A stretch of DNA of 64,000 nucleotides. Origin: Nymphaea colorata. Its lineage: Eukaryota > Streptophyta > Magnoliopsida > Nymphaeales > Nymphaeaceae. The notes beneath the pieces are model-generated. The model was not told where the DNA came from. It did not search any database and worked only from the letters and a program-made list of their open reading frames with translations. Below are positions 13,301 to 25,399 of this stretch, in pieces (within the stretch, counting starts at the first letter, position 1; each line of letters starts with the position of its first letter). The stretch lies in NCBI RefSeq assembly GCF_008831285.2, contig NC_045149.1, positions 10,194,417 through 10,258,416 of the forward strand, written 5' to 3'. The position numbers and the translations under genes were made by a program.

Positions 13301-15798
13301 ACGTACTGCTATAATTACAAAGCTGGCAGGCCAGATCGTTCGGATGAGTCAACAGAAGTTTGCGTCCAATGTTGTGGAGAAATGCTTGACATTTGGTGGA
13401 CCCGGGGAACGTCAGCTTCTGGTGAATGAGATGCTTGGATCCACAGATGAAAATGAACCTTTACAGGTTTAACAATTTTCTAAGCTTCCATTGAGGGACT
13501 CAACCTCTGCTGACTGTCGTATATTGTTTACACTCCACACGGTGTTTTGACAATTATTTTTTGCATGCATTGAAGCAGATTTTTGCTTGTTGACATGCAC
13601 TTGTTTGTTTATGTGTATGTGCATTTCTGTGAACCAGTTTTGCTTTTTACACGAACATGTTTGTTTGTACGTGTCTAACTGTTTTCTTTGGTTACTTGCT
13701 CATGTTTGCACCTGTGCTTGTGTGAACAAGTACTTGTGAATGTATATAGAGCCAATGTTATCCGTATCGTACGATACGGACGCGTATCATACGATACGTA
13801 TCGTCTGTATCAACAAAAACGATACGACACGCCTACAATACACGATACGGAGGTGTATCGTAGACGTATCGCCCGTATCGTACGATACGGGCACTATATC
13901 GTACGATACGGTCGATACACCCCCGTATCGTACGATACGGGGGAAAAATGGCAAAAGGGTCCGATGGCCCCTTTTTTTCATTTTATTTCAAAAGATATGC
14001 TCCTCTCTCTCTCTCTTCTTGTTTCTAAACATTGCAAGAGACGTGGGAGGAAGAGATTTTCCTCATTTGCTTTAAGTTTTGCCCGTGAGATAGCTTTCTT
14101 TCTCGTAGAGGGCACAGTGGAAAGCTTGGAGAAAGAGGGCTTTTTGGATCATGAAAGATGATAACTATGTCTATATGTTTTGACTTCTGAACTTATGAAT
14201 TGTGATGTAATCGAATACTCTTCGGCTGCTTAGTATGTTATTTTGATTTTTGAATGTCTGATTTCTTATTTTGGAATGTGTTGTTCATATTCATACTTCA
14301 TAGTTCATACTTCATATACATGAATGATGAATGTTCCTTTAAATACATTTTTCTTGATTTTTTCTTGTTTTTTCGAATTTATTTAATTTTTTTCTGATTT
14401 TTTTCTATTTTTTTATAATTTTTAATATTTTTTACAAATTAAAAATTAATTTTACGATACGTTACGATACATTTACGATACGTTACGATACGGCGTATAG
14501 GTCGGCCCGACCGATACGCGATACGATACGCCAGTGATAACATTGTATAGAGCTTCTTTTCTGTATATATTTGATGTATGAGCTGATTATGAAGCAGGCT
14601 CCGCCTCATATGGGGTCAATTCAAGCTTTATCGCCAGATCTTGCAAGTTGCAGATCGTGGCCTCTGGACTGATGTTCATGTTTATGCATATGTAGATACA
14701 TATAGGGTTCATGGCCCATTGGTGATGAATTTGCTGTTTGCTTGAGGAGGTTCAGGCTCGTATTATGTCATTCGAGATGCTCAACACAGGAGAAAGGCAT
14801 TATCGCTGACAGCTTAGGTTAGGCTAGGTCTTACTGGATTTGCAGTTGCCAATTCACATAGGTAGCCTGTTTTCATGTATTCATCTTAAAATCCTTCAGA
14901 ATGTGGTAAAATAGGTTGAAAGCTATTTGGAAAAAATTAAATGAGAAAGCAAGCAATATGATTATATGTCAGGCTGAATTAGGCTTTAGTCTAGTTTGCT
15001 TTTGGCCTGCAAACGTGTACTGCCAACCTCCCCTCCTCCCACCCTCCTGGGGTAAAACAAGAGCTGTCATCTAGTCTCCTCTGGACATCCTAATTGGTGG
15101 TCTTCTTTACAGCTATGAGACCAACCGTTAGAAGCAATCTTCATGTTCCTGCCTCCACTACAAGTGGAGGACGTGGATCTGCTGTGACAGTTTGACGGCA
15201 GCAGCAAGGTCATCGTATTACAGTTTTACATGCATAGACAGCTAATTTTCAGCTGTCAATCTATAAGCTGAAATGAACAATAATTTCATAAAAACCGATG
15301 CACTGTTGTGTCTATTGAGTGCAATATGTTGCTTCCTTTAGATCAATGGAGAAGCTTTATACATGATGTATACACAATTTCACCATGTACTGGCAAACAT
15401 ATGAGAAATGAGGAATTTTGAATGGGATGCTGACACTGGTCAGACCTTTCGCATAGTTGTCACCATTTGTATATGTGTTCTAAATTTTGTGCCTGATGTT
15501 GGTTACTTGAACAGGCTATGATGAAAGATCAGTTTGCAAACTATGTTGTGCAAAAGGTAATCGATACTTGTGATGACCAACAACGTGAATTCATTCTGTC
15601 ACGGATCAAGGTGCACTTGAATGCTCTGAAGCGATATACTTATGGAAAGCACATTGTTGCTCGTGTGGAGAAGCTCATAGCTAATGGAGGTAGAAAAAGT
15701 TGCAAAACACCCTTAACAGTCATGCTCTTTTCTTTTAGCAGTTGCTGATGTTCTTTCTGTATGTAACAGAGAGGCGCATGGGGGCATCTACTTCCTAA
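3135..15798 (+). CDS. PUM: Pumilio-family RNA-binding protein (plant PUM1-6 clade), ten exons
   Basis: PUF proteins bind mRNA 3' UTRs in the cytoplasm and repress translation or promote decay. Coding exons by homology, GT-AG sites and phase: 3135-3722, 6168-6963, 7050-7596, 7692-7833, 7914-8021, 8638-8850, 8931-9041, 13272-13466, 15515-15689, 15770-15798. They total 2904 nt, giving 967 aa plus TAA. The N-terminal half has plant PUM motifs: [45 protein letters not shown] and [13 protein letters not shown]. All eight PUF repeats follow from about residue 645: GSRFIQQ, GNYVIQK, GCRVIQK, GNHVIQK, GCRVIQ, GNYVVQ, ASNVVEK, ANYVVQK. By the established PUF code these read UGUAUAUA from repeat 8 to repeat 1. 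The start ATG has G at -3 and +4. [13 protein letters not shown] resembles APUM4/5 more than APUM1-3. Introns 7 and 8 (4.2 and 2.0 kb) hold transposon relics. The frame is intact, so I expect a working gene. Confidence 0.95.
10285..10340. repeat. (CA)n followed by (TA)n microsatellite
   Basis: About 22 CA units run directly into AT units, within Pumilio intron 7 and just downstream (on the minus strand) of the copia relic. It is a plain dinucleotide repeat, likely polymorphic in length. Confidence 0.9.
10440..11590 (-). mobile_element. Ty1/copia relic (reverse transcriptase to RNase H), antisense in Pumilio intron 7
   Basis: On the minus strand, 11300-11590 encodes copia reverse transcriptase motifs in broken frames: [15 protein letters not shown], then [19 protein letters not shown] decayed form of the YVDD catalytic loop follows near 11200. 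At 10475-10711 the RNase H end appears: [11 protein letters not shown], then [10 protein letters not shown] and [15 protein letters not shown]. Stops and frameshifts separate the blocks, and no LTR, primer-binding site or integrase was found. It is a truncated, dead copy lying antisense in the intron. The family call is secure; the boundaries are approximate. Confidence 0.8.
11591..13271. other. Rest of Pumilio intron 7, no gene seen
   Basis: AT-rich intron sequence. GGGCGTTTGAATG at about 11595 and partial internal duplications suggest further small transposon remnants: a TTTATAAAAACTAATTTCA block near 11870 and 11930, and a CTACTATGGGCAGCTT block near 12330 and 12430. No coding family is recognisable. 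The 3' splice site for exon 8 is TTTACAG at 13265-13271. Confidence 0.4.
13753..14545. mobile_element. Non-autonomous TIR element made of GATACG palindromes, in Pumilio intron 8
   Basis: The element has perfect 10-bp terminal inverted repeats, CAATGTTATC at 13753-13762 and GATAACATTG at 14536-14545. A perfect 8-bp direct repeat TATAGAGC flanks it at 13745-13752 and 14546-14553, which is direct evidence of transposition. It is 793 bp long. The left arm has four copies of the 12-bp palindrome TATCGTACGATA (13765, 13876, 13897, 13926). The right arm (14450-14535) repeats TTACGATACG. The middle is a pyrimidine tract and T-rich DNA without a transposase. An 8-bp duplication suits hAT, but the ends are not of the usual CAGGG/TAGGG type, so I leave the superfamily open. 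Confidence 0.75.
14554..15514. other. Rest of Pumilio intron 8, no gene seen
   Basis: Ordinary intron sequence downstream of the TIR element. I recognise no coding region or repeat. The 3' splice site of exon 9 is GAACAG at 15509-15514. Confidence 0.5.
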
Positions 15799-17469
15799 GC
15801 ACCTTGAAAACAGAGGATCAGGAGACCTTGTACAGCTAACATGGCTGGCGTAATTGGAAACCAGTCCATGTTTGTTTTGTTCTCCTTCCCATCTTCATTT
15901 GTCTTTTTGGTAGATTGAAATTGAGAGGCAATAGATGTTGAGGTTAATTGTATAAATGGTAGGCCAGCTTAATAATCTTCCTGTTGTGTATATCTTGTAA
16001 TCCCTTAACTGTAATTCAAGTAAATGGCGGTGGTGATGCCGATTCTTAGGATTAGTAATTGCAGATATTGATGCTCAAGTCATCTTGAGGTATATGTAAA
16101 AATTTTACAGTCTGTAGAGATGAGTATATCGTAGCCAAACTGTAAAGAAAATGTTGAGCAAGCGGCATCTCTTGAAAGGTCGGGAATTTTCTGGCTTTGT
16201 TACCTTTATACTTTTACCAAATTATAAATAAAATGTTGGTTCCCCTGTACATATAACGAGTGTTTTATTGCATGGTTCAAGGTTGAAGTTGTCAAACCTT
16301 CTCGAGTCCAGATGATGCACCACAGTGGGTGGTTACGGTTGAATAAAATGAGTAGATTGTCGGTCATTATAGGCCTCTTTTGGAAAGAATGATAACAGGT
16401 AGTCCTTATGGTTCTCATGGAGACATGATGTTAATCCTGCTGTTATATCTTCTTGAATCGACCTAGAAAACTTGCGCACTTGTCTTAAGATATTATTTTG
16501 CAAATGAAAATTGTTGTGTTAGTTAGTGATCTAGGCAAAATGTTTTTTTCTGATTCTGAATTTTGACAATTAAACCCAAATAGCTGCCTACTGTAGCTTG
16601 AATAGTGACCCACATGTTCCGGTTGTCGGTAATGCCTAGGTTTTTTAAGTGCAAGTTGCTCTTTCGTCCTGGGAGATTTGGCACATGTGGTTGTGTGGTA
16701 TTGCTGGTTCACACCTAAACACAAAGACAAATGGTGAAAGGGAATTGCTTAACATTCTCCATCAAGGGAACGGAAGATCTTTCCAGTCCTGCAAATTTTG
16801 ATGGAAACGAGTGCAATAGTTTTTTCGGTCAGCAAGTGGATAAAAACCCAGGGCCTGAAAAAGAGGTCTGAAAGCCCGCCATTCTCTCTACTTTTAGGGT
16901 TCTAAGCTACATTAACATTAGTGATGGCAGTAGTGTCTTTTAACTCTGAAGAGTGCATCAAGCTAAAGTTCAAATTATTTTTGGCAGATGTGTAAAAGAA
17001 AATTCCACCGGCGTCAACCAATCGCCCTCGTCAAATCAACCTTTAACATAGAAACTTGTAAAGCGGGTAGCTGCAAGAAGCCAAAGAATGAAACTGCAAG
17101 AAGCCAAAGAATGAAAGAAGCCAAAGAATGAGCTAATTCGGAAGCAAAAATGAATTCACAGTGCGGGCAGCAGTTTAAAAAAAAAAAAAAGCTAGGAAGA
17201 TGACACCAGGTGAGGCATGAGCCTATGACCTTGGAAATGTTCTTTTTGGGGCCCAAATGATTGGTAAAGGCCGAAAATTTGATATATCACAAGAGTCGGC
17301 CTTCTTTTGGAGAAGAAATAATACTTTGATGAAGAGGCAAGGGCAGAGGCAGCTATGGCACATGTGGGCAACTGCCCACACAAAACTACAGAAAAAATGC
17401 TCAATTTCATATCGATATTTTCATGCAATTTTTCTCATTTACATATCCACCGCCCTTCAAGAATTTAAA
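15799..17469. other. Pumilio 3' UTR and intergenic DNA
   Basis: The Pumilio 3' UTR starts at 15799 and its end is not defined. TGTATATC at 15987-15994 matches seven of eight positions of the UGUAUAUA site predicted for this protein. GAAGCCAAAGAATGA occurs three times between 17087 and 17130. Nothing else coding is recognisable. Confidence 0.45.
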
Positions 17470-18720
17470 ATTCAATAATTAGTGCATCTTCCGGCTCCAT
17501 CCCTGTGAAGAGCCGATGGAAGACGAGCATTTTGATGAAATTCCTTGAAGACAAGGACTTCCACCTCCATTGTGTCCCAGAACCAGTTGTGAAAGTCTAC
17601 TTTGAAACCTTTTAATCCTGGAGCTTTTAGATCAGCTAGACAGCTCTTGGGTAGCTGCAAAGATTTCTTGCTCGGAAAACGGTTTCTGAGCACTGCTGCT
17701 TGGTGTTGCTGAGAGATGCGGGAAATATAATGGGTGGCTTTGGGCCACTTGCTGTAGCAAGGAAAGTTACCAAGTGGTGAGTCGATCTGTCCCTGTTGGC
17801 CCGGACTCAGTTTTGCATAGCTTGCACGCGATTGACTTGTTCTGTGTATTAGAGCCTCGGCTGCTTGGCTACGATGAAGGGAAGAAGGCCAGGATTGTTG
17901 CACTAGCAATCTGAATGCTGGCACACCATCCAAAAGAATTCAATTATGCCAAGAACTCTTTTGGTGTCAAGAATTGTTTCATAAAATCCAATCAATGTCA
18001 AGAATTCTTTTATAAAGTAAGAATAAATGTCAATGAATTCTCTTGGTACCCTAAAGATCAATGATTTTAATGCGCCAATCTCTGTTGGCTCAACAGATGT
18101 GCTTTTATTGCTGAAAGGCACAAATAAATCAGAGCAGATTATATGGTAGGCCCTAACATGCGACAGTGTAGGAGAAGGCCAGAGATAACGCAGATACCCT
18201 TGATTGAGCCATAAGCCAAAAATAGAATCCAAAAACAGTGGGTGCTTTGCACTAGTGTCATTCAAAATTGCGAATGCTTTGTGGGCTTTGCTGTTACTTC
18301 GCTTGGCAAGTGTTTTGATCGCGAGCTCGACCCACATGTCCCAATCAAGGCACAAATGGAGAGAGCGTTGGAGATCCGCCCTGGAAGCAAACGTTCCGAT
18401 GGCTCCCTCTAAAAAAGGATGAAAATGACCTTCCAGTAAAAAGGAGGAAGATGGGTTCCCTTGTTGGCTTCTAAACACAGAAAACAGCCTCCAAATAAAT
18501 AGCCAATCTGGTGATTACGGTAAATACGCTTGAATCGTGAGACACAAACCAGATTGCATAAACACCAGAAGCCGTGCACTGTCTTTTCTCTAATAACATT
18601 GTCTCTTGGAAGTTGCAGTTGCCATGAAGACGTTTTGCCTTAGTCGCTAGGAAAAGGATCGCAGTCATCCACAGAGAACTTCTGAAGCAATTTTGTCCTG
18701 GCGCCTCCACCCCTCAGGAT
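17470..18720 (-). mobile_element. Probable LINE (non-LTR retrotransposon) relic
   Basis: Read on the minus strand near 17700-17500 in two frames, the sequence gives FSEQEIF, then KAPGLKGFKVDFHNWFWD, then VFKEFHQNARLPS. This follows the plant L1-type reverse transcriptase start: a sequence like SDKAPGPDGF, an aromatic-rich stretch, then an EFHxNG-like block. Upstream ORFs of 191 and 79 codons (17903-18478 and 18471-18710) are open but not convincingly assignable; they could be decayed endonuclease sequence. The copy is broken and surely inactive. Its limits are estimates. Confidence 0.45.
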
Positions 18721-20165
18721 GATGCTAGCACAGTTAGTCATTTTCACAATGAACATGGAAAATTTCAGCATTCATGTATTTCTGTGCCACCAAAAGAAAA
18801 CTTGTGCCAAGCAAGCACAGTGGCAGTTCTTTTTTGTTGAACATGGCCAAAGAAGTTGCAAGGTGGGGCTCCTGAAACATTTAACTAGGGGAAGTTCAAC
18901 AACCAACATCTGCGACCCCTTATTGGCGCTAGGAAGCTTTTCCAAAGATAGAAGTGAAATTATTTTCTTGAGTTCCAGGCTCTTGCAAGGTGCTCACTGG
19001 TGTGGCCCATAAATTCATGAGGGGCAAATCAACCTGGCCAACCATAAGCACTTGCTCTCCTAAGAAACTGTCAATGTCCGATTGAGTTTACGTGAAGGAG
19101 CTAAGACTGCACTTGCCTTGTCTATAAGCTGGAGAATATCACTCCAAGTAATTATTCTACCAGATTTGAAGCTTAGACATACCCAAACGTCGCCAAGCCA
19201 AGAGGACTAACTACCCTACTTGGGCACTCTTCTAACACCAACCAGAAAGATTGAACAGATTTTGTTGCTGCAAAATTCTTTTACACCCTTCGGTTTCAAG
19301 GATAGCGCATCGGCAGTTGCAATGTGAGTCTGAGCAAAAATTCTCTTGGGTCCTTGAAGAGAACCGGCCACACTCGAAGGCATAAAAGTGAGGGAGGTCA
19401 AAGCTTGTATTACACGATCTTCCTGGGGGCTTCATCAGGCTCCAGCATACTCAATAGCACAAGCAAGGGCCCATGTGATTTAGATTAGTAAACGAACACC
19501 GATAACTCAATTCGCACTTGGCCGTAGTTGTTAGAGTCTTGCACCAAATAGCATAGCACTTCAAACAAGCTTATCAATGGCATTAATCCTACAACTAATG
19601 AGCAACCAATCAAGGACGGTTGAAACTATTTCAAAACCAAGAACAGTTGAGAGTGTTTCTCGTTTTTATCTATGAACACGTAAAGATGAGACTAAACAAT
19701 CCCACCTTGAGTACTGAAGTTTTTCGACCTTCATCTCAAAGTTCGCCGAGAAATTGGGAATCATACATTAACAAGTTTGCACGACACTCGCTGTTCATCG
19801 GAGCCCATCTTAAGAAATGGAGCACATAAACTTCCAGCTATAATTCTAATATGGCTAGAAACATACCGAGTAGACTGGATCAAAGAGAACCAAGCCATCC
19901 ATCTCATATTTTAAGAGAAACAACCAAGTCCACAGCACATACCAGTGTACCCAAAATTTAGGGGATTGCCACCTGCTGGAGACTACATTTCCAATACTAA
20001 AGTGAGAAACTACAAAATCTCGCCTGCCCAATACACCAGTACAAAAATCGGTAATAATATTTATCCTAACGCCCCTCCATGCACAAGCCCCCTCAAGTCT
20101 CCTTATTGCATTAGTTTTCCTCCCAACATGGTTAACGACAGCCACAAGGAACATGTACTTCCAAT
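18721..20165. other. Intergenic DNA and CPN60A 3' flank, no gene seen
   Basis: Several short open frames occur on both strands, but none resembles a known family or has supporting splice structure. The part nearest 20165 is the 3' UTR of CPN60A, whose end is not defined. Confidence 0.45.
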
Positions 20166-23100
20166 TTACACAGTGAGACCTTGTGGTGCAGCCGGAGCAG
20201 GTGCCTTAGGCTTGGCCTTCTCAACAACAATGGCCTGCGTTGTAAGAACCATTCCGGCGACAGATGCTGCATTTTGCAGTGCACAGCGCGTGACCTTGGC
20301 TGGGTCAATGACTCCAGATTCGACCAGGTTTTCATACTTGTCAGTCATTGCATTGTAGCCGACCTCCCATTCACCTCCTTTTATCTTCTCAACCACAACT
20401 TCACCTTCTACTCCAGCATTATGTGCTATTAATGCTGCCGGTGCCACCAGTGCCTGCAAAATAGCAGTAGATGATTTAAATTAATAAGCCAAGGAAATGC
20501 TCTCCTCAAAAGGAGATTGCACACCTGGTGCTCGTAGTACCTTTTGCACGATGTCTGCTCCAAGCCGCTCATCAGCATCATCCAGCTTCTCCTTGATGGC
20601 TGGAACTGCGGATGAAAGGTGCACAAAAGCAGTTCCTCCACCAGGGACGATTCCCTCCTCAATGGCAGCAAAGGTTGCATTCTTGGCATCCTCAATCCTC
20701 AGCTTCCGATCCTCAAGCTCTGCTTCAGTGGCAGCACCTACCTTGATTACAGCCACACCACCTGATAGCTTAGCAATTCTTTCCGACAGCTTTTCAGTGT
20801 CATAAACAGAATCTGTTTCCATTAACTCCTTTTTGATTTGCGCAATCCTAGCCTGGATCTCATCTTTGCTAGCAGCATCTGCAATAATAGTTGTCGAATC
20901 CTTGGTGATCGTCACCTTTCTTGCTATACCGAGCTGCTCAACTGTTGCGTTCTCCACAAGAAGACCCAGCTCACTAGCTTGGTACTCAGCACCTAATATG
21001 ACATGAAAACATTGGTATAGACATAAAGCAAAAGCAAAATTGAATAAACAGATACTAGGAAAAGGAGGAGCCTCCATTCTTCAGATCTTCTTTCATAATA
21101 TCATATGCTTGAGAAATAATCTTGGACATATGAACTACCACCTTTTACAACATACACATCAGACACCAATAACCTACCACCTTTTACACTAGCCATCTCT
21201 ACCATAGTTCATGCAACCACATTAGCATGAGCAACTTTAGAAAATTTGGCATCTTAACCACCGGGGTGAGAAGCAAAATACAAACCTGTTACAATAGCAA
21301 TATCTTGCAGTAGGGCCTTTCTTCTCTCACCAAAACCAGGTGCTTTGATTGCAGCAACGTTGAGTATACCACGTAACTTGTTCACAACCAGTGTTGCCAA
21401 TGCCTCTCCAGTGACATCTTCAGCAATGATAAGCAACGGAGCCCTCAACTGGGTGGTTTTCTCCAGCAAAGGAATGATTTCCTTTATGGTTGAGATCTTT
21501 TGATCAGTCACCAACACTCTAGCATTTTCAAATTCTACTATTGATTTCTCGGGATTTGTAACAAATTGAGGGGAGACATAGCCTCTGTCAATCTGCAGCC
21601 ATAATTCATTATCCAAGGAAATTTAGCAGTCAAGCAAATGAATTAGCAGCCCATAAGACATCATAAGAACAAAAAATGGTGCAGTTGAAAGCACCTCCAT
21701 CCCCTCTTCAACATCAACAGTTGTCTCAAAGGATGATGAAGATTCAATAGACAGGACACCATCAGGGCCAACTTTATCAATGGCATCCGCAATCATGGTT
21801 CCCACGAACTCATCATTCCCAGAAGAGATGGATGCAACAGCTTCAAACAAAATACATGTTCATCAGTCAGGAAAAAAGAAAGGAAGCTACAAATACGATA
21901 TCCAACAATTTCAGATACGAGTTATACCTTTAATATCATCACGCCCTTTGATTGGTCTAGCTTTCTTTTCTAGCTCCTCTACCAACCGTTGCACAGTTTT
22001 ATCAATTCCTTTCTTAATAGAGACTGGATTTGCTCCAGATGTAACGCTCAGAAGGCCTAATTTTATTATCTCTCTTGCTAGTACAGAAGCTGTTGTAGTG
22101 CCATCACCAGCAGAATCGTTTGTCTTGCTAGCAACCTTTTTAAAATATATTAGAGATAATCAATAGCGGTCCCGAAAAGAATATATTAAAACAGCCAACA
22201 TCGTCCTTCTGCAGAACACGTTAGACTTAGAAAACACAAACAGAAAGAATCTCCCGTGCCCAAGCTCCGCAAGAAAACATCTAGAAAACTCAGTGGGTTC
22301 AAGAGATCAGATGATAGTAAGAAATACGGATGAAAGAAGAGGTAGTGAATCCTGTGTACCTCCCTAATCAATGCTGCACCAGCATTTTCCATGGCATCTG
22401 CAAGCTCAATAGCTCTAGCAATTGTGACGCCATCATTCACCACTTTCGGGTTGCCATACTCATCCAGGACGACATTCCTACCTGCATTTCACAAATAAAC
22501 TTTGTCAAGGTTTCAGAATACTATAGCTACCAAGCAGGAGATAGACAAGCTTCCAGCAGTACCACACATCAAGGCGAGCTGACCCACAACGAAGCAGTCA
22601 TAAATACAATTGATCATTAAAAGAACTACTATCGAAACAAAACCAACATAAAAAAGAACCAGTACCCATGAAATTTTACTCACACTACAGCCACAAGCAG
22701 ATACAACAAGCATAAAACAACCACTACTTCAATTTCTGCGAAAGCATAATCAACGACTACCACGATTCATTACGTTCTAAAACAACTCAAATTGAGGCAT
22801 CAGAGCTTCCAATTAGACCATAAGCCAAGATACTTTTGATACAAGAAGACAAGCTAGTAACCACACACGTCCGACCCCTACCCCACAAAAAGGTGTAAAA
22901 GAGCAACAAACATCATTTCCAGCATGAACTACAGAAAATCCTGAAGTTCAGAATGTCTAGGCTCTACATTGTACCTAAATTCTAAGTCTTACGATGTACA
23001 TTAAGATATTGCACACGAATCGAAAATGATAAGTGTCAGCAAAGAGGAGGAGGAGGAGGAGGAGAAGGAGGGAATGACCTCTGGGACCGAGGGTAACCCC

Positions 23101-23470
23101 GACGGCATCTGCGAGCTTGTCAATGCCGGCCTGCAGTGCAGAGCGGGAGCTCTGATCGAAGGCCACCTCCTTGGCCACGGCGCGCACCTTCAACCTCCTC
23201 CCTCCATTGGGCCGGGACAAATTCAGCCTCTGCTTCTGGCTCACCCTTCTTCTCAACCCTTCCTTCAAGCCGAAAACGAGGAAAACAGAGAGAGAAAAAG
23301 AAAAAACCCACAGTCCCACGTCAATTAAAGGCAAATAAGACCCAAAAACAAATGAAGAACGTCTCAGAGCAGCAACAAGAGAAGCAGACGAATTTTCCTC
23401 TTGAATTCAGGAATACCTGTTGAGGGTAACGCAGATTCAAGGTGGAAGAGATAGCGTTTGCAGAAGCCAT
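20166..23470 (-). CDS. CPN60A: Chloroplast chaperonin-60 alpha subunit (RuBisCO-binding protein alpha), eight exons
   Basis: This is a plastid type I chaperonin subunit. With CPN60 beta it forms the ATP-driven folding cage that works with CPN20/CPN10 on RuBisCO large subunit and other stromal proteins. Minus-strand coding exons: 23470-23417, 23262-23079, 22481-22360, 22135-21928, 21840-21695, 21592-21286, 20992-20541, 20453-20166. They sum to 1761 nt, 586 aa plus TAA, the usual length for this subunit. Residues 1 to about 46 are a basic, Ser-rich chloroplast transit peptide starting [12 protein letters not shown]. Diagnostic blocks: [17 protein letters not shown], the nucleotide-site motif [73 protein letters not shown], and the C-terminus ending APQGLTV. 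KEVAFDQ and [14 protein letters not shown] mark alpha rather than beta. All junctions keep phase and no stop interrupts the frame. It is convergent with the Pumilio gene. Confidence 0.97.
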
Positions 23471-24796
23471 TTAGGGAATGGAACACCACTGTTTCTGGAG
23501 AAGAACGCTGTGGTGGGCAAGGTGAAAGATAAGGGAGCAGAGAGAGAGTGGACAGTTTGTTAGGGTTTTAAGGCGAGGGCTTTGGTTCCAGAAGCTTCTC
23601 ATCTCTGGAGAGTTCCACTTCGAGATAGAGCTCCAAGGGATCGGATATGTATCAAACCAAACTAATGGTTATTTGGATTTCAACAAGGATGAATTCTGAA
23701 CCCGAAAATATATAATTTTTAAGGACATATTTTTACATTAAAATACATTAAAAAAGCCCTCTGGGTCAGTAAACATGTCCCATCTAATATATTTTTAGTT
23801 CGGGTTGGAGTTCGGGTCGCCCCGAATAGTTACTAGATTTAGGTGTTCATGGATGTAAAGGATTCCAATGAAACCTTGTCAAGGTCAGTTCTTATTTAAC
23901 TATGAAACCACGTGTCAAGTCCAAATCTGATTAGTAATCGGATCCAAATTTCATAACTGGGATCCAGCTAAATGGCTTCAATTGCAATAAGAAATTAGAA
24001 ATATCCCAACCATTTATTTTCCTATATAAAATGTTTTTGTAATGACAATCTGTTACCAAAAAACTGATATTTATATCAAAGAATAAAGTGAATTTATTGC
24101 AAAAGAACATATATTTATATCAAAGAATAAAGTGAATCAAAGAAATAACATCACACTGTATCATACTTCTTATGGGTTGACTACATAAATACAACTACCC
24201 CCAAGATTATTAAAAGAATGCTATTAAAGAAAATCCCTAACAAAAAAGGGAAAAAAAAAATGTTCTTATTACCCAAACTGGTACCTGCTGATGGCATCCC
24301 TCCACTCTTTGACCCACCTGCATGGGACAACATCATCCTTTATTATTAGATTAAACAGTTATAGGGCAAACTGCTTCCTTCAATACTTCCTTGGATCTCC
24401 AATCCAGCAAATTGAGTTATGTCATTCTTACATAGATTTTGACATTCTTTTAAATAAAGTAACATCATTCAATTGACATATTATGCAAACTTTGGGAGAA
24501 CCTCAAGGGCGGTAGAACAACCGGGCAGCTCACACACATGGGATTCGATCATACACAAGTGCTTTAGCACAACCAATTGCTATAGACAACAAGCAAAAGG
24601 TGGCAGCCAACACAATGGCAGTAGTTGAGCATGCTTTGCACTCATCAGGTGTTCACGGCCACAACCAGGGTCGATAACCACAACGCTATGTCCACATTTG
24701 AGTCCCTTGGCTTGGTCTACTGCTCTAGGCTGACTTGGGCTACATTGTCATGCACAACCTAACTCTCTCTGCCATTACCCCTTCCAATTAGGACTG
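23471..24796. other. CPN60A promoter side and intergenic DNA
   Basis: 23471-23640 is the presumed 5' UTR and proximal promoter of CPN60A. Beyond it the DNA is AT-rich. ATTTATATCAAAGAATAAAG is repeated at about 24068 and 24112, a short local duplication. No gene is recognisable. Confidence 0.45.
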
Positions 24797-25375
24797 AACA
24801 CGAGCAGAGTCGAACCCGAGCTCAGTCAGCTCGAACTCGGCTTGACTTTTATTTTGCTCGGCACCAGCTCGAATTGAGCTTTATAAAGTTCGCTTGAACA
24901 CGAGTCTATCATAGTGATGCATTTTGACCTCGACTCGTTTGAGCTTGTTTAACTCGTTTAGCTTCAGCAAAGGCGTGGGCTTCTGCCTGCTACAGAAGGA
25001 GATGGTAGTGGAGGCGAGATGATGAGAGCGGAGCTTTAGAGGTCTCTATAGAGAAGAGAAGAGCAACAATGACAAAAACCTTAAAAAAAAAACACTTCAG
25101 ACCAACAAGGGTTTCAGCTTACAAAAACCTTTGGATCTATGGTTTCAATACCCTCGAGCTCGAGCAAGCATTTTGTGACCTCGCTCTGATGAGGCATTTT
25201 GAACAGAGAATCCTTGCACTTGAGCAAGGCATAGAGCTTTTCAACGAGTCGAGGTAACTCGAACTCGCTCGATAAACTTGACTTGAACTCAACTCGTTTA
25301 TTAAACGAGTTAAGTATGAATCAAGAAATGAACTCGACAACATAAACGAGTGGACCTTGAGTTAAGTGGACATCA
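24797..25375. mobile_element. GAGCTCG-rich hAT-like element fragments
   Basis: Two pieces lie side by side. The first begins TAGGACTGAACACGAGCAG at 24797 and continues with CTCGAACTCGGCTTGACT-like motifs to about 24965. The second begins TAGAGCTTTTCAACGAGTCG near 25228 and runs to about 25375. Both match the terminal style of the better preserved element at 51745-52161. Neither has a clear 8-bp target-site duplication, and no transposase is present. The second piece is an inverted copy of 27790-27957. Confidence 0.5.
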
Positions 25376-25399
25376 TGCTAGTTAAGCAAATGAAATATC

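Noticed and set aside
13688..14161. 157-codon plus-strand frame within Pumilio intron 8
   Set aside because: It is produced by the GATACG repeat array of the TIR element; the repetitive peptide follows the DNA repeat and crosses the element boundary.
24481..24560. GGATTCGATCATA, checked as a possible tRNA T-arm
   Set aside because: No acceptor stem, anticodon arm or matching A-box nearby; not a tRNA gene.
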